64,000 bases of DNA, from contig JBPJFY010000012.1 of assembly GCA_051208045.1 (NCBI GenBank), forward strand, positions 47,269-111,268. Direction: 5' to 3'. Position 1 is the first letter of the stretch, and every line of letters starts with the position of its first letter. Both the position numbers and the translations under genes were made by a program. The notes under the pieces were generated by a model. The model saw only the letters and a program-made list of their open reading frames with translations. It made no database searches and had not been told where the DNA came from. Source of the DNA: LZORAL124-50-18 sp051208045. GTDB lineage: Bacteria; Pseudomonadota; Gammaproteobacteria; Pseudomonadales; Oleiphilaceae. Positions 8,610 through 17,561 of the stretch are shown piece by piece.

Positions 8610-10271
8610 TTACATTTCCAGCGCTTTATACTTTTCGCGCAAATGATTTCGCATCGCTACGGCGCTCAGATTCAACAATCCGATCACCACCACGAGCAAC
8701 AGAGACGTGGCATACACCAGTGGGCGCGCAGCTTCCACATTCGGGCTCTGGAAGCCGACGTCATAGATATGGAACCCCAGGTGCATGAATTTTTGATCCA
8801 GATGCAGATAGGGGTAGTTGCCATCCAGTGGCAACGATGGGGCCAGCTTCACCACACCAACAAGCATCAGGGGCGCGACTTCGCCCGCTGCCCGCGCAAT
8901 TGCCAGAATCACCCCGGTCATCATCGCCGGACTGGCCATGGGTAACACCACGCGCCACAAAGTTTCTGCTTTGGTCGCCCCCAGAGCCAGGCTCCCTTCC
9001 CGCATGGAGCGAGGAATACGCGCCAGCCCTTCTTCTGTTGCAACGATGACCACAGGCAGCGTGAGCAGGGCGAGCGTAATCGATGCCCAGAGGAGCCCCG
9101 GAGTGCCGAAGGTCGGTGATGGCAGCGCTTCGGGAAACAGCGCTTCGTCGATCCCCGCCCCTAAAAAGTAGATAAAAAAGCCCAGACCGAACACACCATA
9201 TACGATCGATGGCACACCAGCCAGATTATTGACCGCAATGCGAATCACCCGTGTGAGTGCGCCCTGGTGCGCATATTCACGCAGATAAATGGCCGCAATC
9301 ACGCCCATGGGGGTGACGAAAATCGACATGATGATCACCATCAACACTGTGCCATAAATGGCCGGGAAAATGCCGCCTTCGGTATTGGCTTCACGTGGAT
9401 CATCCGCTACAAACTCCCACAGCTTCGCGGCATAAAAACCCATTTTGTCGCCGGCGGACATGCGGTTCGGTTGATAGATGCGCACCAGTTTTTCCAGTGG
9501 CAGATCCACCACCGCCTGATCTGTGGTTTTCACGCGAATACTGTCCCGCTTGATCTGGGTGTACAAGTCCGTCAATTTGGCTTGTAGCCCTTCATAAATC
9601 GCATTTTGTTCAGCGCGACTGGCATCCATGTCCGCCAGTCGCTCAGGCGTCAATTGATTCTTCAGGGCTAATCCGCGCTGTTTCAGCCGGAGCCGCTCCA
9701 GTACAGCATTCACAGCGCCAATCTCGGTTTTCTCAATGGCATGAATCTGATCATGAATGTCGAGCGCACGCGTTACACGCGGCTGCAAGGCATCCCAGGC
9801 TGACTCGCCATCCGCCACGACTCGGCCCTCTTCCAGCACCGCATCCAGAAAGCCATAGAAATTACCCCACTCCCGGCGCTCGATAGCTATGGCATGCTCC
9901 GGGTAACTCACGTCCTGCAAGTTGTCCTTCAGCACCCATTTAAAATCGAACCCACTGACGTCCCGATTTCCCACTTTGATGAGGATGCGTGTTTTGAAAT
10001 CAATGCCTTCCGGCACCTGAACTCCGGCAGTACGCAGCTGTTCGGCAGACACTTCTTCCGACTCAACGACCTCCCCCATCACACGGGATTCCACCCCATT
10101 GACCACATACCGGGCATCAATAATGTCATTTGGCCAGAAATGAGCCAGCCCGCGCACGGCAATCAGCGCCAGCAAGCCAAACACCATCACCAGACTGACC
10201 GCAACGGAACCGGCATTGATCCAAACCCAGGGCTCACCGGACGACTTCCACTTACTGAATGACATCTTCAT
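8610..10271 (-). CDS. pstA: Phosphate ABC transporter permease PstA (long form)
   Basis: A 553-residue inner-membrane permease, nearly twice the length of E. coli PstA (296). The C-terminal half is the standard permease: membrane segments from about residue 310, with the EAA-type loop SMREGSLALGATKAETLWRVVLPMASPAMMTG contacting PstB. The N-terminal half starts with one membrane helix (about 20-40) and then a large soluble, partly coiled region (about 45-290). Such N-terminal extensions occur in many gammaproteobacterial PstA proteins. AGGAG lies 9 bases before ATG 10271. Just 24 bp separate it from pstC upstream. Confidence 0.95.
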   Translation of the reverse strand: MKMSFSKWKSSGEPWVWINAGSVAVSLVMVFGLLALIAVRGLAHFWPNDIIDARYVVNGVESRVMGEVVESEEVSAEQLRTAGVQVPEGIDFKTRILIKVGNRDVSGFDFKWVLKDNLQDVSYPEHAIAIERREWGNFYGFLDAVLEEGRVVADGESAWDALQPRVTRALDIHDQIHAIEKTEIGAVNAVLERLRLKQRGLALKNQLTPERLADMDASRAEQNAIYEGLQAKLTDLYTQIKRDSIRVKTTDQAVVDLPLEKLVRIYQPNRMSAGDKMGFYAAKLWEFVADDPREANTEGGIFPAIYGTVLMVIIMSIFVTPMGVIAAIYLREYAHQGALTRVIRIAVNNLAGVPSIVYGVFGLGFFIYFLGAGIDEALFPEALPSPTFGTPGLLWASITLALLTLPVVIVATEEGLARIPRSMREGSLALGATKAETLWRVVLPMASPAMMTGVILAIARAAGEVAPLMLVGVVKLAPSLPLDGNYPYLHLDQKFMHLGFHIYDVGFQSPNVEAARPLVYATSLLLVVVIGLLNLSAVAMRNHLREKYKALEM

Positions 10272-10295
10272 CCTAATTCTCCTGTACCCGATGCA

Positions 10296-12572
10296 TCAAA
10301 TGACGCTGTACTTCTGACGTAACCGCTGGCGGATATATTCCGCCGTGGTATTAACGACAAAGGTAAATATGAACAACACGAAAGCGGCCAGAAACAGAAT
10401 GCGGTAGTGGGAACTGCCCACCTCCGACTCCGGCATCTCGACGGCAATATTGGCGGACAAGGTACGCATACCCTCAAAAATATTCGCGTCCATAATGGGA
10501 GTGTTTCCGGTGGCCATCAGCACGATCATGGTTTCCCCGACGGCGCGCCCCATCCCGATCATTACGGCAGAAAAAATACCCGGACTCGCTGCCGGCAGAA
10601 TGACGCGCACCATGGTTTGCCACGGCGTTGCGCCGAGCGCCAGGGACCCATGACTCAAACTCTTGGGCACGCTGAAAATCGCATCTTCCGTGATGGAAAA
10701 GATGGAAGGAATCACCGCGAATCCCATCGCCGCACCCACGACCAGCGCGTTTCGCTGATCAAAGTTGATGCCGAGATCGTTGGTCAACCAGCTGCGCATA
10801 TCTCCACCAAACAGTAACAGCTCAACCCCGGGGCTGATCGCAAAGCTGAACCAGCCGGCGACCAGGACCACCGGCACGAGAATCATGGGTGTGTATCCCT
10901 CCGGTAGCCACAATCGCATCCGGTCGGGCAGGTTCGCCCAGGCAAAGCTGAACAATAAAATCGCCACCGGCACCACAATCAATACCGTGAATACGCCGGG
11001 GAGATTGGCCTCCATGAAGGGTGCGAAGAACAGCCCTGCCAGAAAGCCCAGAATGACCGTTGGCAGTGCTTCCATCAACTCGATGGCAGGCTTCACCTTT
11101 CGGCGCAACGCGGGTGCCATAAAGTACGCGGTGTAGAGTGCGCCACAGATCGCCAGCGGCGTCGCAATCAACATGGCGTAAAAGGCGGCTTTCAAGGTAC
11201 CAAAGGCCAGGGGAGCCAGGCTGAATTTCGGCTCGAAATCGTTACTGGCCGCCGATGATTGCCAGATGTAGTCGGGCTCCTGGTAGCCTTCGTACCAGAC
11301 TTCGCCCCACAAGGTAGACCACGAGACTTCCGGATGTTCGTTGTCTACATCCAGAACCAACAACTGCCCATCGGCCTGCTGCAGCAGCATTTTGTCCCCT
11401 CGTGGTGCAACTGCCGCGCCCACAATTGAGGACTCCACGATACGCGCTTCCAGCAATCGCCGGTTCGCCGTCGCATAGTACGCACCCAGGTGCCCATCCT
11501 CGCCCAGCACAAAGAAGCCTTTACGACGCTCCTCGGAGACGATCACCCCGACCGTACCCGCATCGTGCTCAAACTGGCGAATTTTGGTCAAACTGTACTG
11601 ATTCTTGTCATCCCGCACCATAAACCACTGGCTTAGGTGCCCGGCATCATCGCCCACGAGCAACGATACGCCCCCCAGGAGGAACGCCACTTCGGTCACT
11701 CGTGAATCGACGTCGCTGAGCTTGAGCGTGGAATGAATTTCCGGCGCGTCCTTGTCACCCAAATCCACCACTGTCAGCTGGTTTTTGCCTTTGAGCACAA
11801 ACAGCCAGTTCAATGTGGGGTCCAGCAGCACCTTCCTCAGCTGACCACTCACGGAAGGCAGCGTCATGGACTCTCGCTCCAACGTCACTTCTTCGGTGAT
11901 AAAGTTCTCTTCTTTGGCGAAATAGGCGGCAGCCAGGGCATTTTCTTCGGTAATGGCCGTAACCAGCAGCGCGCTGTCGGTTTCCCGCAGACTGAGTGAG
12001 CGCAGTGACTGCCCCGGCGCAATATCGATCCACGCTTCGCCGACCGGATACTCGACTATGGGATTGATCACTCGTTGATCATTCGGATAGGTATACTTGT
12101 AATTGTGCTTGATGATCATGGCCTGGCCGTTATCCAGCCCCACCACCAACACCCGGCTGGCCGGATCTGCCTGACCCACAGCGGTGACGCGCGCCCCTTC
12201 GGGCAGTGCCAACGGCTGATTCACCAAAACCTCACCGTCACTCAACCGGAAAAAGATGACTGCCCCCGAATCGGCAATCCGCATGCCAATCTCTGCCTGC
12301 TCCTCCAACGCTAACCAGCGGGTTTCCCCCGCGTCAGCCTGCGGCACCGCAAACGTCCCTGCCCGGGTAATGTCCGCTGAGCCAAACAAGGGCATAACTT
12401 CGTAGAGCAGGTAGAAAAAAATGAGGGAGATGGCAACAATGACACTCATCCCACCAATACCAATGGAGGATTTTGCCAGCTGGTCTTTCAAAGCACGCCG
12501 CTTTCGGTGACGCTTGATTTGCGGTGAATCCAAATCAAGCTCAGGCATAGCCAGAGTCGTTTGCTTGTTCAT
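10296..12572 (-). CDS. pstC: Phosphate ABC transporter permease PstC (long form)
   Basis: A 758-residue permease. After a basic cytoplasmic start and one membrane helix (about 42-64) comes a periplasmic insert of roughly 380 residues with repeated beta-rich segments such as RVLVVGLDNGQAMII and VSLLVGDDAGHLSQWF, resembling a beta-propeller. The C-terminal 300 residues are the usual PstC permease with the ABC-contact loop SLSHGSLALGATPWQTMVRVILPAASPGI. Extended PstC proteins are known in gammaproteobacteria; the role of the insert is not established. It heads pstC-pstA-pstB-phoU and has its own Pho box 50 bp upstream. Confidence 0.94.
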   Translation of the reverse strand: MNKQTTLAMPELDLDSPQIKRHRKRRALKDQLAKSSIGIGGMSVIVAISLIFFYLLYEVMPLFGSADITRAGTFAVPQADAGETRWLALEEQAEIGMRIADSGAVIFFRLSDGEVLVNQPLALPEGARVTAVGQADPASRVLVVGLDNGQAMIIKHNYKYTYPNDQRVINPIVEYPVGEAWIDIAPGQSLRSLSLRETDSALLVTAITEENALAAAYFAKEENFITEEVTLERESMTLPSVSGQLRKVLLDPTLNWLFVLKGKNQLTVVDLGDKDAPEIHSTLKLSDVDSRVTEVAFLLGGVSLLVGDDAGHLSQWFMVRDDKNQYSLTKIRQFEHDAGTVGVIVSEERRKGFFVLGEDGHLGAYYATANRRLLEARIVESSIVGAAVAPRGDKMLLQQADGQLLVLDVDNEHPEVSWSTLWGEVWYEGYQEPDYIWQSSAASNDFEPKFSLAPLAFGTLKAAFYAMLIATPLAICGALYTAYFMAPALRRKVKPAIELMEALPTVILGFLAGLFFAPFMEANLPGVFTVLIVVPVAILLFSFAWANLPDRMRLWLPEGYTPMILVPVVLVAGWFSFAISPGVELLLFGGDMRSWLTNDLGINFDQRNALVVGAAMGFAVIPSIFSITEDAIFSVPKSLSHGSLALGATPWQTMVRVILPAASPGIFSAVMIGMGRAVGETMIVLMATGNTPIMDANIFEGMRTLSANIAVEMPESEVGSSHYRILFLAAFVLFIFTFVVNTTAEYIRQRLRQKYSVI

Positions 12573-12604
12573 CGAGAGGAGTCCCGGATTATTCGATTGG
12601 CGAC

Positions 12605-12638
12605 ACAGTAACCGGTTTGTATGACAGTTTTGTTACAG
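12605..12638 (-). promoter_or_regulatory. Pho box and -10 element upstream of pstC
   Basis: On the minus strand the sequence reads CTGTAAC-AAAA-CTGTCAT (12638 to 12621): two 7-base PhoB half-sites separated by 4 bases, very close to the consensus CTGTCAT-N4-CTGTCAT. A weak -10-like TACTGT follows 10 bases downstream (12610-12605). This gives pstCAB-phoU its own PhoB-activated promoter, separate from that of pstS. Confidence 0.85.
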
Positions 12639-12681
12639 CAGTGTCATAAAGCGTCTGTCTTATGGGGAGTACCCACGCATC

Positions 12682-12704
12682 AAAAAAGGGGCCAAAAGCC
12701 CCTT
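12682..12704 (-). terminator. Rho-independent terminator after pstS
   Basis: On the minus strand AAGGGGC-TTTTG-GCCCC is followed by six Ts, just beyond the pstS stop codon. The Pho box for pstC lies downstream of it, so pstS and pstC are separate units. Confidence 0.85.
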
Positions 12705-12751
12705 CTCTGATCATCCCACCGTCCCTGGCGGGCTTCTGTACTGAACGATGC

Positions 12752-13732
12752 TTAGTTGATCCCCAGCATCGTCAGGTTTTTCTTCGCGACGGTAGCAGGC
12801 AGAGGCACGTAGCCATCTTTCACAACCACTTCCTGCCCCTGCCGGGACATCACCAGTTTGATGAATTCAGTCACCATCGGGTCCAGCGATTTGTTGGGGG
12901 CTTTGTTCACGTATACGTAAAGGAAACGGGACAGTGGATACGCACCGCTCACAGCATTCTCAGGGGTGGCTTCTATAAAAGGTTGACCTTCTTTTTTCGC
13001 CAGGGGCAGTGCTCTGACTGACGCGGTTTTGTAGCCAATACCGGAGTAGCCAATGCCATTTACGGACTCAGAAACGCCCTGCACCACGGAGGCGGACCCC
13101 GGCTGCTCATTCACGTTGCTGCGGAAATCCCCTTTACACAGCCCCTTCTTCTTGAAGTAGCCGTAGGTGCCTGAGACGGAATTCCGCCCAAACAGCTGAA
13201 TCGTCTGATTCGTCAGATCACCGCCCACGCCCAGATCACCCCAGCGCGTTACCTCTTTTTCAAAGCCACACTTTCGGGTGGACGAGAAAATGGCGTCCAA
13301 CTGGGGAATCGTCAATCCCTTGATCGGGTTGTCTTTGTTCGCAAACACGGCCAAGGCATCGATGGCGACGGGAATCGCGGTGGGCTTGTAGCCGAACTTC
13401 TTCTCGAACATTTCGATTTCTTTGTCCTTCATTTTCCGGCTCATCGGCCCCATGTTGGAGGTGCCTTCAGTCAGTGCCGGCGGCGCAGTGGAGGAACCTG
13501 CAGCCTGAATCTGAATGTTCACGTTGGGGTAGTTGCGCTTGAAGTCTTCTGCCCACAGGGTCATCAAGTTGGCCAGTGTGTCCGACCCTACCGACGACAG
13601 GTTGCCCGACACACCGCTGACTTTCTGGTAGGCAGGAATGTCCGCGTCCACCTTTGCACCCGCCGTTGCGGTGCTGACGGATGTTGTCGCAGCGACCATC
13701 GTGAATGCAGCAAACAGTTTCTTCAATCTCAT
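12752..13732 (-). CDS. pstS: Phosphate-binding periplasmic protein PstS
   Basis: About 326 residues. A signal peptide (MRLKKLFAAFTMVAATTSVSTATAG) precedes a PstS-type binding domain. The motif VGSDTLANLMTLWAEDFKRNYP and the AAGSSTAPPALTEGTSNMGPMSR segment line the phosphate site, and RNSVSGTYGYFKKKGLCKGDF is also characteristic. It captures phosphate for the PstCAB channel. ATG 13732 is chosen since GGAGAACGTT precedes it and the signal peptide begins there; in-frame ATGs upstream (13744, 13825) lack both. A perfect double Pho box lies about 95 bp upstream. It has its own terminator. Confidence 0.96.
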   Translation of the reverse strand: MRLKKLFAAFTMVAATTSVSTATAGAKVDADIPAYQKVSGVSGNLSSVGSDTLANLMTLWAEDFKRNYPNVNIQIQAAGSSTAPPALTEGTSNMGPMSRKMKDKEIEMFEKKFGYKPTAIPVAIDALAVFANKDNPIKGLTIPQLDAIFSSTRKCGFEKEVTRWGDLGVGGDLTNQTIQLFGRNSVSGTYGYFKKKGLCKGDFRSNVNEQPGSASVVQGVSESVNGIGYSGIGYKTASVRALPLAKKEGQPFIEATPENAVSGAYPLSRFLYVYVNKAPNKSLDPMVTEFIKLVMSRQGQEVVVKDGYVPLPATVAKKNLTMLGIN

Positions 13733-13810
13733 AACGTTCTCCATTGGTTTTTCAGGATGGGTGCACCGTTCGGAAACCTGTGCCCCCGAATCCGTCACTT
13801 GATGTTGAGC

Positions 13811-13844
13811 ACTATAAGTGAGCATTGTGACACTAATGTGACAC
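13811..13844 (-). promoter_or_regulatory. Pho box and -10 element upstream of pstS
   Basis: On the minus strand GTGTCAC-ATTA-GTGTCAC (13844 to 13827) is a perfect direct repeat of two PhoB half-sites with the usual 4-base spacer. TATAGT (13816-13811) follows 10 bases later as the -10 element, with no recognisable -35, as expected for a PhoB-activated promoter. The predicted transcription start is near 13804. Confidence 0.9.
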
Positions 13845-13948
13845 CGGACGCGGCTTCTGAGGTATGCGATTCTGGACGATCGTCGACAGGGCGATATAAT
13901 GGCGAGGCCTGCCAGCGTGCGGTAATCAATACTAAGGATGGCGTCGCC

Positions 13949-14497
13949 GTGAGAAATCTACTCGTAACTGCCGTGACCGGTATCGACTGGCTCACTGAAA
14001 AACTGGGGATCAGTCTGGCCTGGCTGAATGTACTGATGGTCCTGTGCATGTTTCTGGTCGTGGTACTTCGTTACCTGTTCAATCACAGTTCCATCCCACT
14101 GCAGGAAACGGTGATGTATCTGCATGCCTTGCTTTTTCTGGTGGGCAGTGGGTTTGCGCTGAAACATAATGATCATGTGCGGGTGGATATTCTTTATCAG
14201 CGGCTGTCAAAAAAAGCACAGGCCGGGGTAAATCTCGGGGGCACCCTGTGCCTTTTGTTTCCGGTCATCGGCTTCATTTCCTGGTACAGTCTGACCTACG
14301 TTGAGAGCTCCTGGCGCATTCTCGAAATCTCCCAGGAGGCGGATGGCCTGCCACTGGTTTTCCTGCTCAAATCCCTGATTTTCGGGCTGACCGGCAGTCT
14401 GGCCCTGCAGGGCACTGCGGAAGTGTGTCGTAACCTGTGTATTTTGCTGGATATTCCCGTACCTTCACCCGAGCAGGAAGTGGAGGTATTGCAATGA
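13949..14497 (+). CDS. TRAP transporter small permease (DctQ-type)
   Basis: A 182-residue integral membrane protein with four hydrophobic segments (about 22-42, 58-76, 98-118 and 140-160), the DctQ topology. LPLQETVMYLHALLFLVGSGFALKHNDHVRVDI-like text (here beginning IPLQETVMYLHALLFLVGSG) is the classic small-subunit signature. GTG 13949 is used as the start: AAGGAT precedes it, and the frame upstream is hydrophilic and unlike the family. Its TGA overlaps the ATG of the large permease (ATGA). It forms part of a sodium-driven solute importer for an organic acid. Confidence 0.9.
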   Translation: MRNLLVTAVTGIDWLTEKLGISLAWLNVLMVLCMFLVVVLRYLFNHSSIPLQETVMYLHALLFLVGSGFALKHNDHVRVDILYQRLSKKAQAGVNLGGTLCLLFPVIGFISWYSLTYVESSWRILEISQEADGLPLVFLLKSLIFGLTGSLALQGTAEVCRNLCILLDIPVPSPEQEVEVLQ

Positions 14498-15864
14498 TTG
14501 AGTACATTCCGCTGATCATGTTTGCGGTGGTCTGTCTGGTCTTGCTGCTGGGCTATCCCGTGGCGTTTTCTCTGGCCGGCACAGCCTTGGCATTCGCCTT
14601 TTTTGGCGCGCTGGGGGGCATTTTTGATGCATCCTATCTGCTGGCAACGCCCAGCCGTCTCTATGGTCTGATGACTAACCAAACCCTCATCGCGGTGCCA
14701 CTCTTTGTGTTTATGGGGTGTATGCTGCAAAAATCCCGTATTGCCGAGAACCTGCTGGAAAGTATGTCGCTGCTGTTCCACCGACTGCCCGGAGGATTAG
14801 GCATATCGGTCGCCGTGGTGGGCGCGCTGCTGGCCGCTTCAACCGGCATCGTGGGGGCGACGGTGGTCACCATGGGATTAATCTCGCTGCCGACGATGCT
14901 AAAAAGACAGTACGATCCGGCCTTTGCCACCGGCACCATCTGCGCAACAGGCACGCTGGGGCAAATCATCCCCCCTTCCATCGCGCTGGTGCTGTTGGGT
15001 GATGTGCTCTCCAGTGCGTATCAACAGGCCCAGCGCAATATGGGTATTTTCAGCCCGGATACGGTTTCGGTGGGGGATTTGTTTGTGGGGGCGATGATCC
15101 CGGGCATCATCCTCGTGCTTCTCTATATCGGGTACATTCTTGTGATGGCCAGCCTGCGCCCCGATATCGCTCCGCGCGTTGATGCGGAAACACCCGCCAA
15201 ACAGGGGCAACGCCTGCTGAGGGAACTTCCCCCGCCTTTATTACTGATTATGGCCGTTCTCGGCTCGATTCTGACCGGCATTGCCACACCGACGGAGGCC
15301 GCAGGGGTGGGTGCGTTTGGCGCTATGCTGCTGGCGTTGCTTCGACGACAGTTCAGCCTGAAAATTCTGCACGACGTATCCATTGCCACCATGAAAGTCA
15401 CCTGTATGGTCTTCATGATTCTGGTCGGCGCAACCATTTTTTCTCTGGTTTTCCGTGCTTATGGGGGAGACGAGCTGATCCAGCACCTGTTTGACCAGAT
15501 GCCAGGCGGCACCTTCACCGCCATGCTGGTGGTGATGCTGGTCATCTTCCTGCTGGGATTTATCCTGGATTTCATTGAGATTACGTTTGTAGTGGTGCCC
15601 ATCGTGGGCCCGGTGTTGCTCGCCATGGGCGTCGATCCCGTGTGGCTGGGCATCATGATAGCTATCAATTTGCAAACTTCATTCCTCACACCGCCGTTTG
15701 GTTTCACCTTGTTTTACCTTCGCGGCGTGGCACCACCGAGCGTATCCACTCGCAGTATTTATCAGGGCGTGATTCCCTTTATTGGCATTCAGCTCAGTAT
15801 GCTATTGCTGCTGGCACTCTGGCCCGAACTTGCCACGTGGCTGCCCAAGGTCATTTATCAATAG
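14494..15864 (+). CDS. TRAP transporter large permease (DctM-type)
   Basis: A 456-residue transporter subunit with about 12 membrane segments. DctM landmarks are GYPVAFSLAGTALAF near the start, FVFMGCMLQKSRIAENLLESM, the ASTGIVGATVVTMGLISLPTML segment, ATGTLGQIIPPSIALVLLGDVLSSAY and the late NLQTSFLTPPFGFTLFYLRG. It catalyses the sodium-coupled transport step, with the small permease and a periplasmic receptor. ATG 14494 overlaps the stop of dctQ. The DctP receptor that would serve it is encoded in the opposite direction 0.5 kb away, past a thioesterase gene. Confidence 0.94.
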   Translation: MIEYIPLIMFAVVCLVLLLGYPVAFSLAGTALAFAFFGALGGIFDASYLLATPSRLYGLMTNQTLIAVPLFVFMGCMLQKSRIAENLLESMSLLFHRLPGGLGISVAVVGALLAASTGIVGATVVTMGLISLPTMLKRQYDPAFATGTICATGTLGQIIPPSIALVLLGDVLSSAYQQAQRNMGIFSPDTVSVGDLFVGAMIPGIILVLLYIGYILVMASLRPDIAPRVDAETPAKQGQRLLRELPPPLLLIMAVLGSILTGIATPTEAAGVGAFGAMLLALLRRQFSLKILHDVSIATMKVTCMVFMILVGATIFSLVFRAYGGDELIQHLFDQMPGGTFTAMLVVMLVIFLLGFILDFIEITFVVVPIVGPVLLAMGVDPVWLGIMIAINLQTSFLTPPFGFTLFYLRGVAPPSVSTRSIYQGVIPFIGIQLSMLLLLALWPELATWLPKVIYQ

Positions 15865-16010
15865 AAAAAAATGACCCCTGTATTCGCAGTTGGCGATAAA
15901 TCCGCTAGAGTATAGGGTTTGCATTGATCGATACGCACCACAAACAAGAAGCACCAAACACAAGACGCACACAACCAAGAAGTAAAACAAGTACAAAAAG
16001 AGACTGTTCC

Positions 16011-16403
16011 ATGACTCAATCAGAGACTTTCGGGCCGCGCGGCGATCTGGTGCTGCGCATCATCGCCCAACGACAGGACACCAACCGCAATGGCGATATT
16101 TACGCAGGCTGGCTGCTTCACCAGATGGATCTGGCCGCTGCCGATACGGCGCATCGCGTCTCGCAGGGGCGTGCGTCGACCATAGCCATTGATTCCATCC
16201 AGTTTATTTCACCTTTACGGGTTGGCCTGCCGGTCAGTATTTACACGCGACTGGCCGATACCGGCCGAAGCTCCATGAAAATCGCCGTGGAAGTGTGGAC
16301 ACAGGACGATAACGACACAGAGCCTCGAAAAGTGACCGAGGCTCTTTTTGTCTATGTGGCCATCGATGAAAAGGGCCGTATTCGCGAACTGCCCGACGCT
16401 TAG
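16011..16403 (+). CDS. Hotdog-fold acyl-CoA thioesterase (YciA-like)
   Basis: A 130-residue single hotdog-domain protein. The sequence DTNRNGDIYAGWLLHQMDLAA aligns with the D..N..G.IFGGWLL..MD..A catalytic region of YciA-type acyl-CoA hydrolases, and ATIAIDSIQFISPLRVGLPVSIYTRL is the second family block. ATG 16011 begins the domain; the region just upstream (15923-16010) is an A/C-rich, apparently non-coding leader. It would hydrolyse acyl-CoA thioesters in the cytoplasm. Its position between the two TRAP transporter arms may mean a metabolic link with the transported acid, but that is inference. Its stop overlaps the stop of the DctP gene. Confidence 0.88.
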   Translation: MTQSETFGPRGDLVLRIIAQRQDTNRNGDIYAGWLLHQMDLAAADTAHRVSQGRASTIAIDSIQFISPLRVGLPVSIYTRLADTGRSSMKIAVEVWTQDDNDTEPRKVTEALFVYVAIDEKGRIRELPDA

Positions 16404-17506
16404 CGGGCGTTGATGTAGGCTTTTTCCGAAATTTCGTGATACTCAATCACGTTATCACGGAACGCTTTGTAGGAGTCGTACACTTTCTGGGTTAACGGAT
16501 CTTTTCCGGCAATTTCCTGAACGGCATTCGCCGAAATTGTTTTCAGTTCCGCCAATACATCGTCCGGGTACTTCCGCAGCACCACGCTGTGTTGGTTGAC
16601 CAGTTCCGTGAGTGCCGCATTGTTACGCCCGGTATATTCATCCAGCATATCCTGGTTCGCCAACCGTGCCGCCGCTTCTACGATGGCCTGAAGGTCCTTG
16701 GGTAACGCATCAAAGGCCTTTTTATTCACGGTCAACTCCAGCGCGGTACCGGGCTCATGCCAACCGGGGTAATAGTAGAATTTGGCTGCTTTGTGCAAGC
16801 CAAACGCCAGATCATTGTATGGCCCAACCCATTCAGTGGCGTCAATGGTACCGGTCTGCAAGGCGGTAAAAATTTCGCCACCCGGCAGGTTCACAGGCGT
16901 ACCACCCGCGCGCTTCAGCACTTCGCCGCCCAAGCCGGGAATGCGCATTTTCAATCCATTCAGGTCTTCCAGCGAATTGATTTCCTTATTAAACCAACCG
17001 CCCATCTGCACCCCGGTATTGCCCCCGGCAAACGGGACGACATCGAACGGCGCATACACTTCACGCCACAGCTCCAGACCACCCCCGTAATGCAACCAGC
17101 CATTGAACTCCTGCGCATTCAGCCCGAACGGTACGGTCGAGAAAAACTGCGCTGCGGGAATTTTTCCTTTCCAGTAATAGGCCGCACTGTGACCCATTTC
17201 TGCCGTCCCCTGAGAAACCGCATCAAATACTTCCAGTGGCGGTACTAATTCCCCACCACCAAACACCTTGACGGTCAACCGACCATCACTCATGCGTTCA
17301 ACTTCGCGGGCAAAGCGCTCCGGTGCTTCTCCCAGGCCGGGAAAATTCTTGGGCCAGGACGTCACCATCTTCCACTGAAACGTCTGCTGCGCCGGTTGCG
17401 CTGCAACGGGGGCTTCCTGGGCCTGCTTTTCGCCACCACAGCCCGCCAGCAGTGTGGCTAATCCACCTGCGGCCAACAGGGTTTTCATGAGATTTCTTCG
17501 TTTCAT
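16400..17506 (-). CDS. TRAP transporter solute-binding lipoprotein (DctP family, TakP-like)
   Basis: 368 residues. The N-terminus MKRRNLMKTLLAAGGLATLLAGCGG has a twin arginine pair and a lipobox (LLAGC), so it is probably a membrane-anchored binding protein. The DctP fold is marked by FQWKMVTSWPKNFPGLGEAPERFA, the LKMRIPGLGGEVLKRAGGTPVNLPGGEIF block with the substrate-clamping arginine, and ATEWVGPYNDLAFGLHKAAKFYYYPGWHEPG. This last text resembles the TakP subfamily, which binds 2-oxo acids. AAAGGAG lies 7 bases before ATG 17506. It is the likely receptor for the dctQM pair on the other strand. Confidence 0.92.
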   Translation of the reverse strand: MKRRNLMKTLLAAGGLATLLAGCGGEKQAQEAPVAAQPAQQTFQWKMVTSWPKNFPGLGEAPERFAREVERMSDGRLTVKVFGGGELVPPLEVFDAVSQGTAEMGHSAAYYWKGKIPAAQFFSTVPFGLNAQEFNGWLHYGGGLELWREVYAPFDVVPFAGGNTGVQMGGWFNKEINSLEDLNGLKMRIPGLGGEVLKRAGGTPVNLPGGEIFTALQTGTIDATEWVGPYNDLAFGLHKAAKFYYYPGWHEPGTALELTVNKKAFDALPKDLQAIVEAAARLANQDMLDEYTGRNNAALTELVNQHSVVLRKYPDDVLAELKTISANAVQEIAGKDPLTQKVYDSYKAFRDNVIEYHEISEKAYINAR

Positions 17507-17561
17507 ACATGCTCCTTTGTTTTTTATTCGATTGTTATTCACGTTTGCATCGCGGGCGCGC

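Noticed and set aside
13757..13948. N-terminal extension of DctQ
   Set aside because: The frame is open but hydrophilic and unlike DctQ, overlaps the pstS Pho promoter, and GTG 13949 has a better ribosome-binding site.
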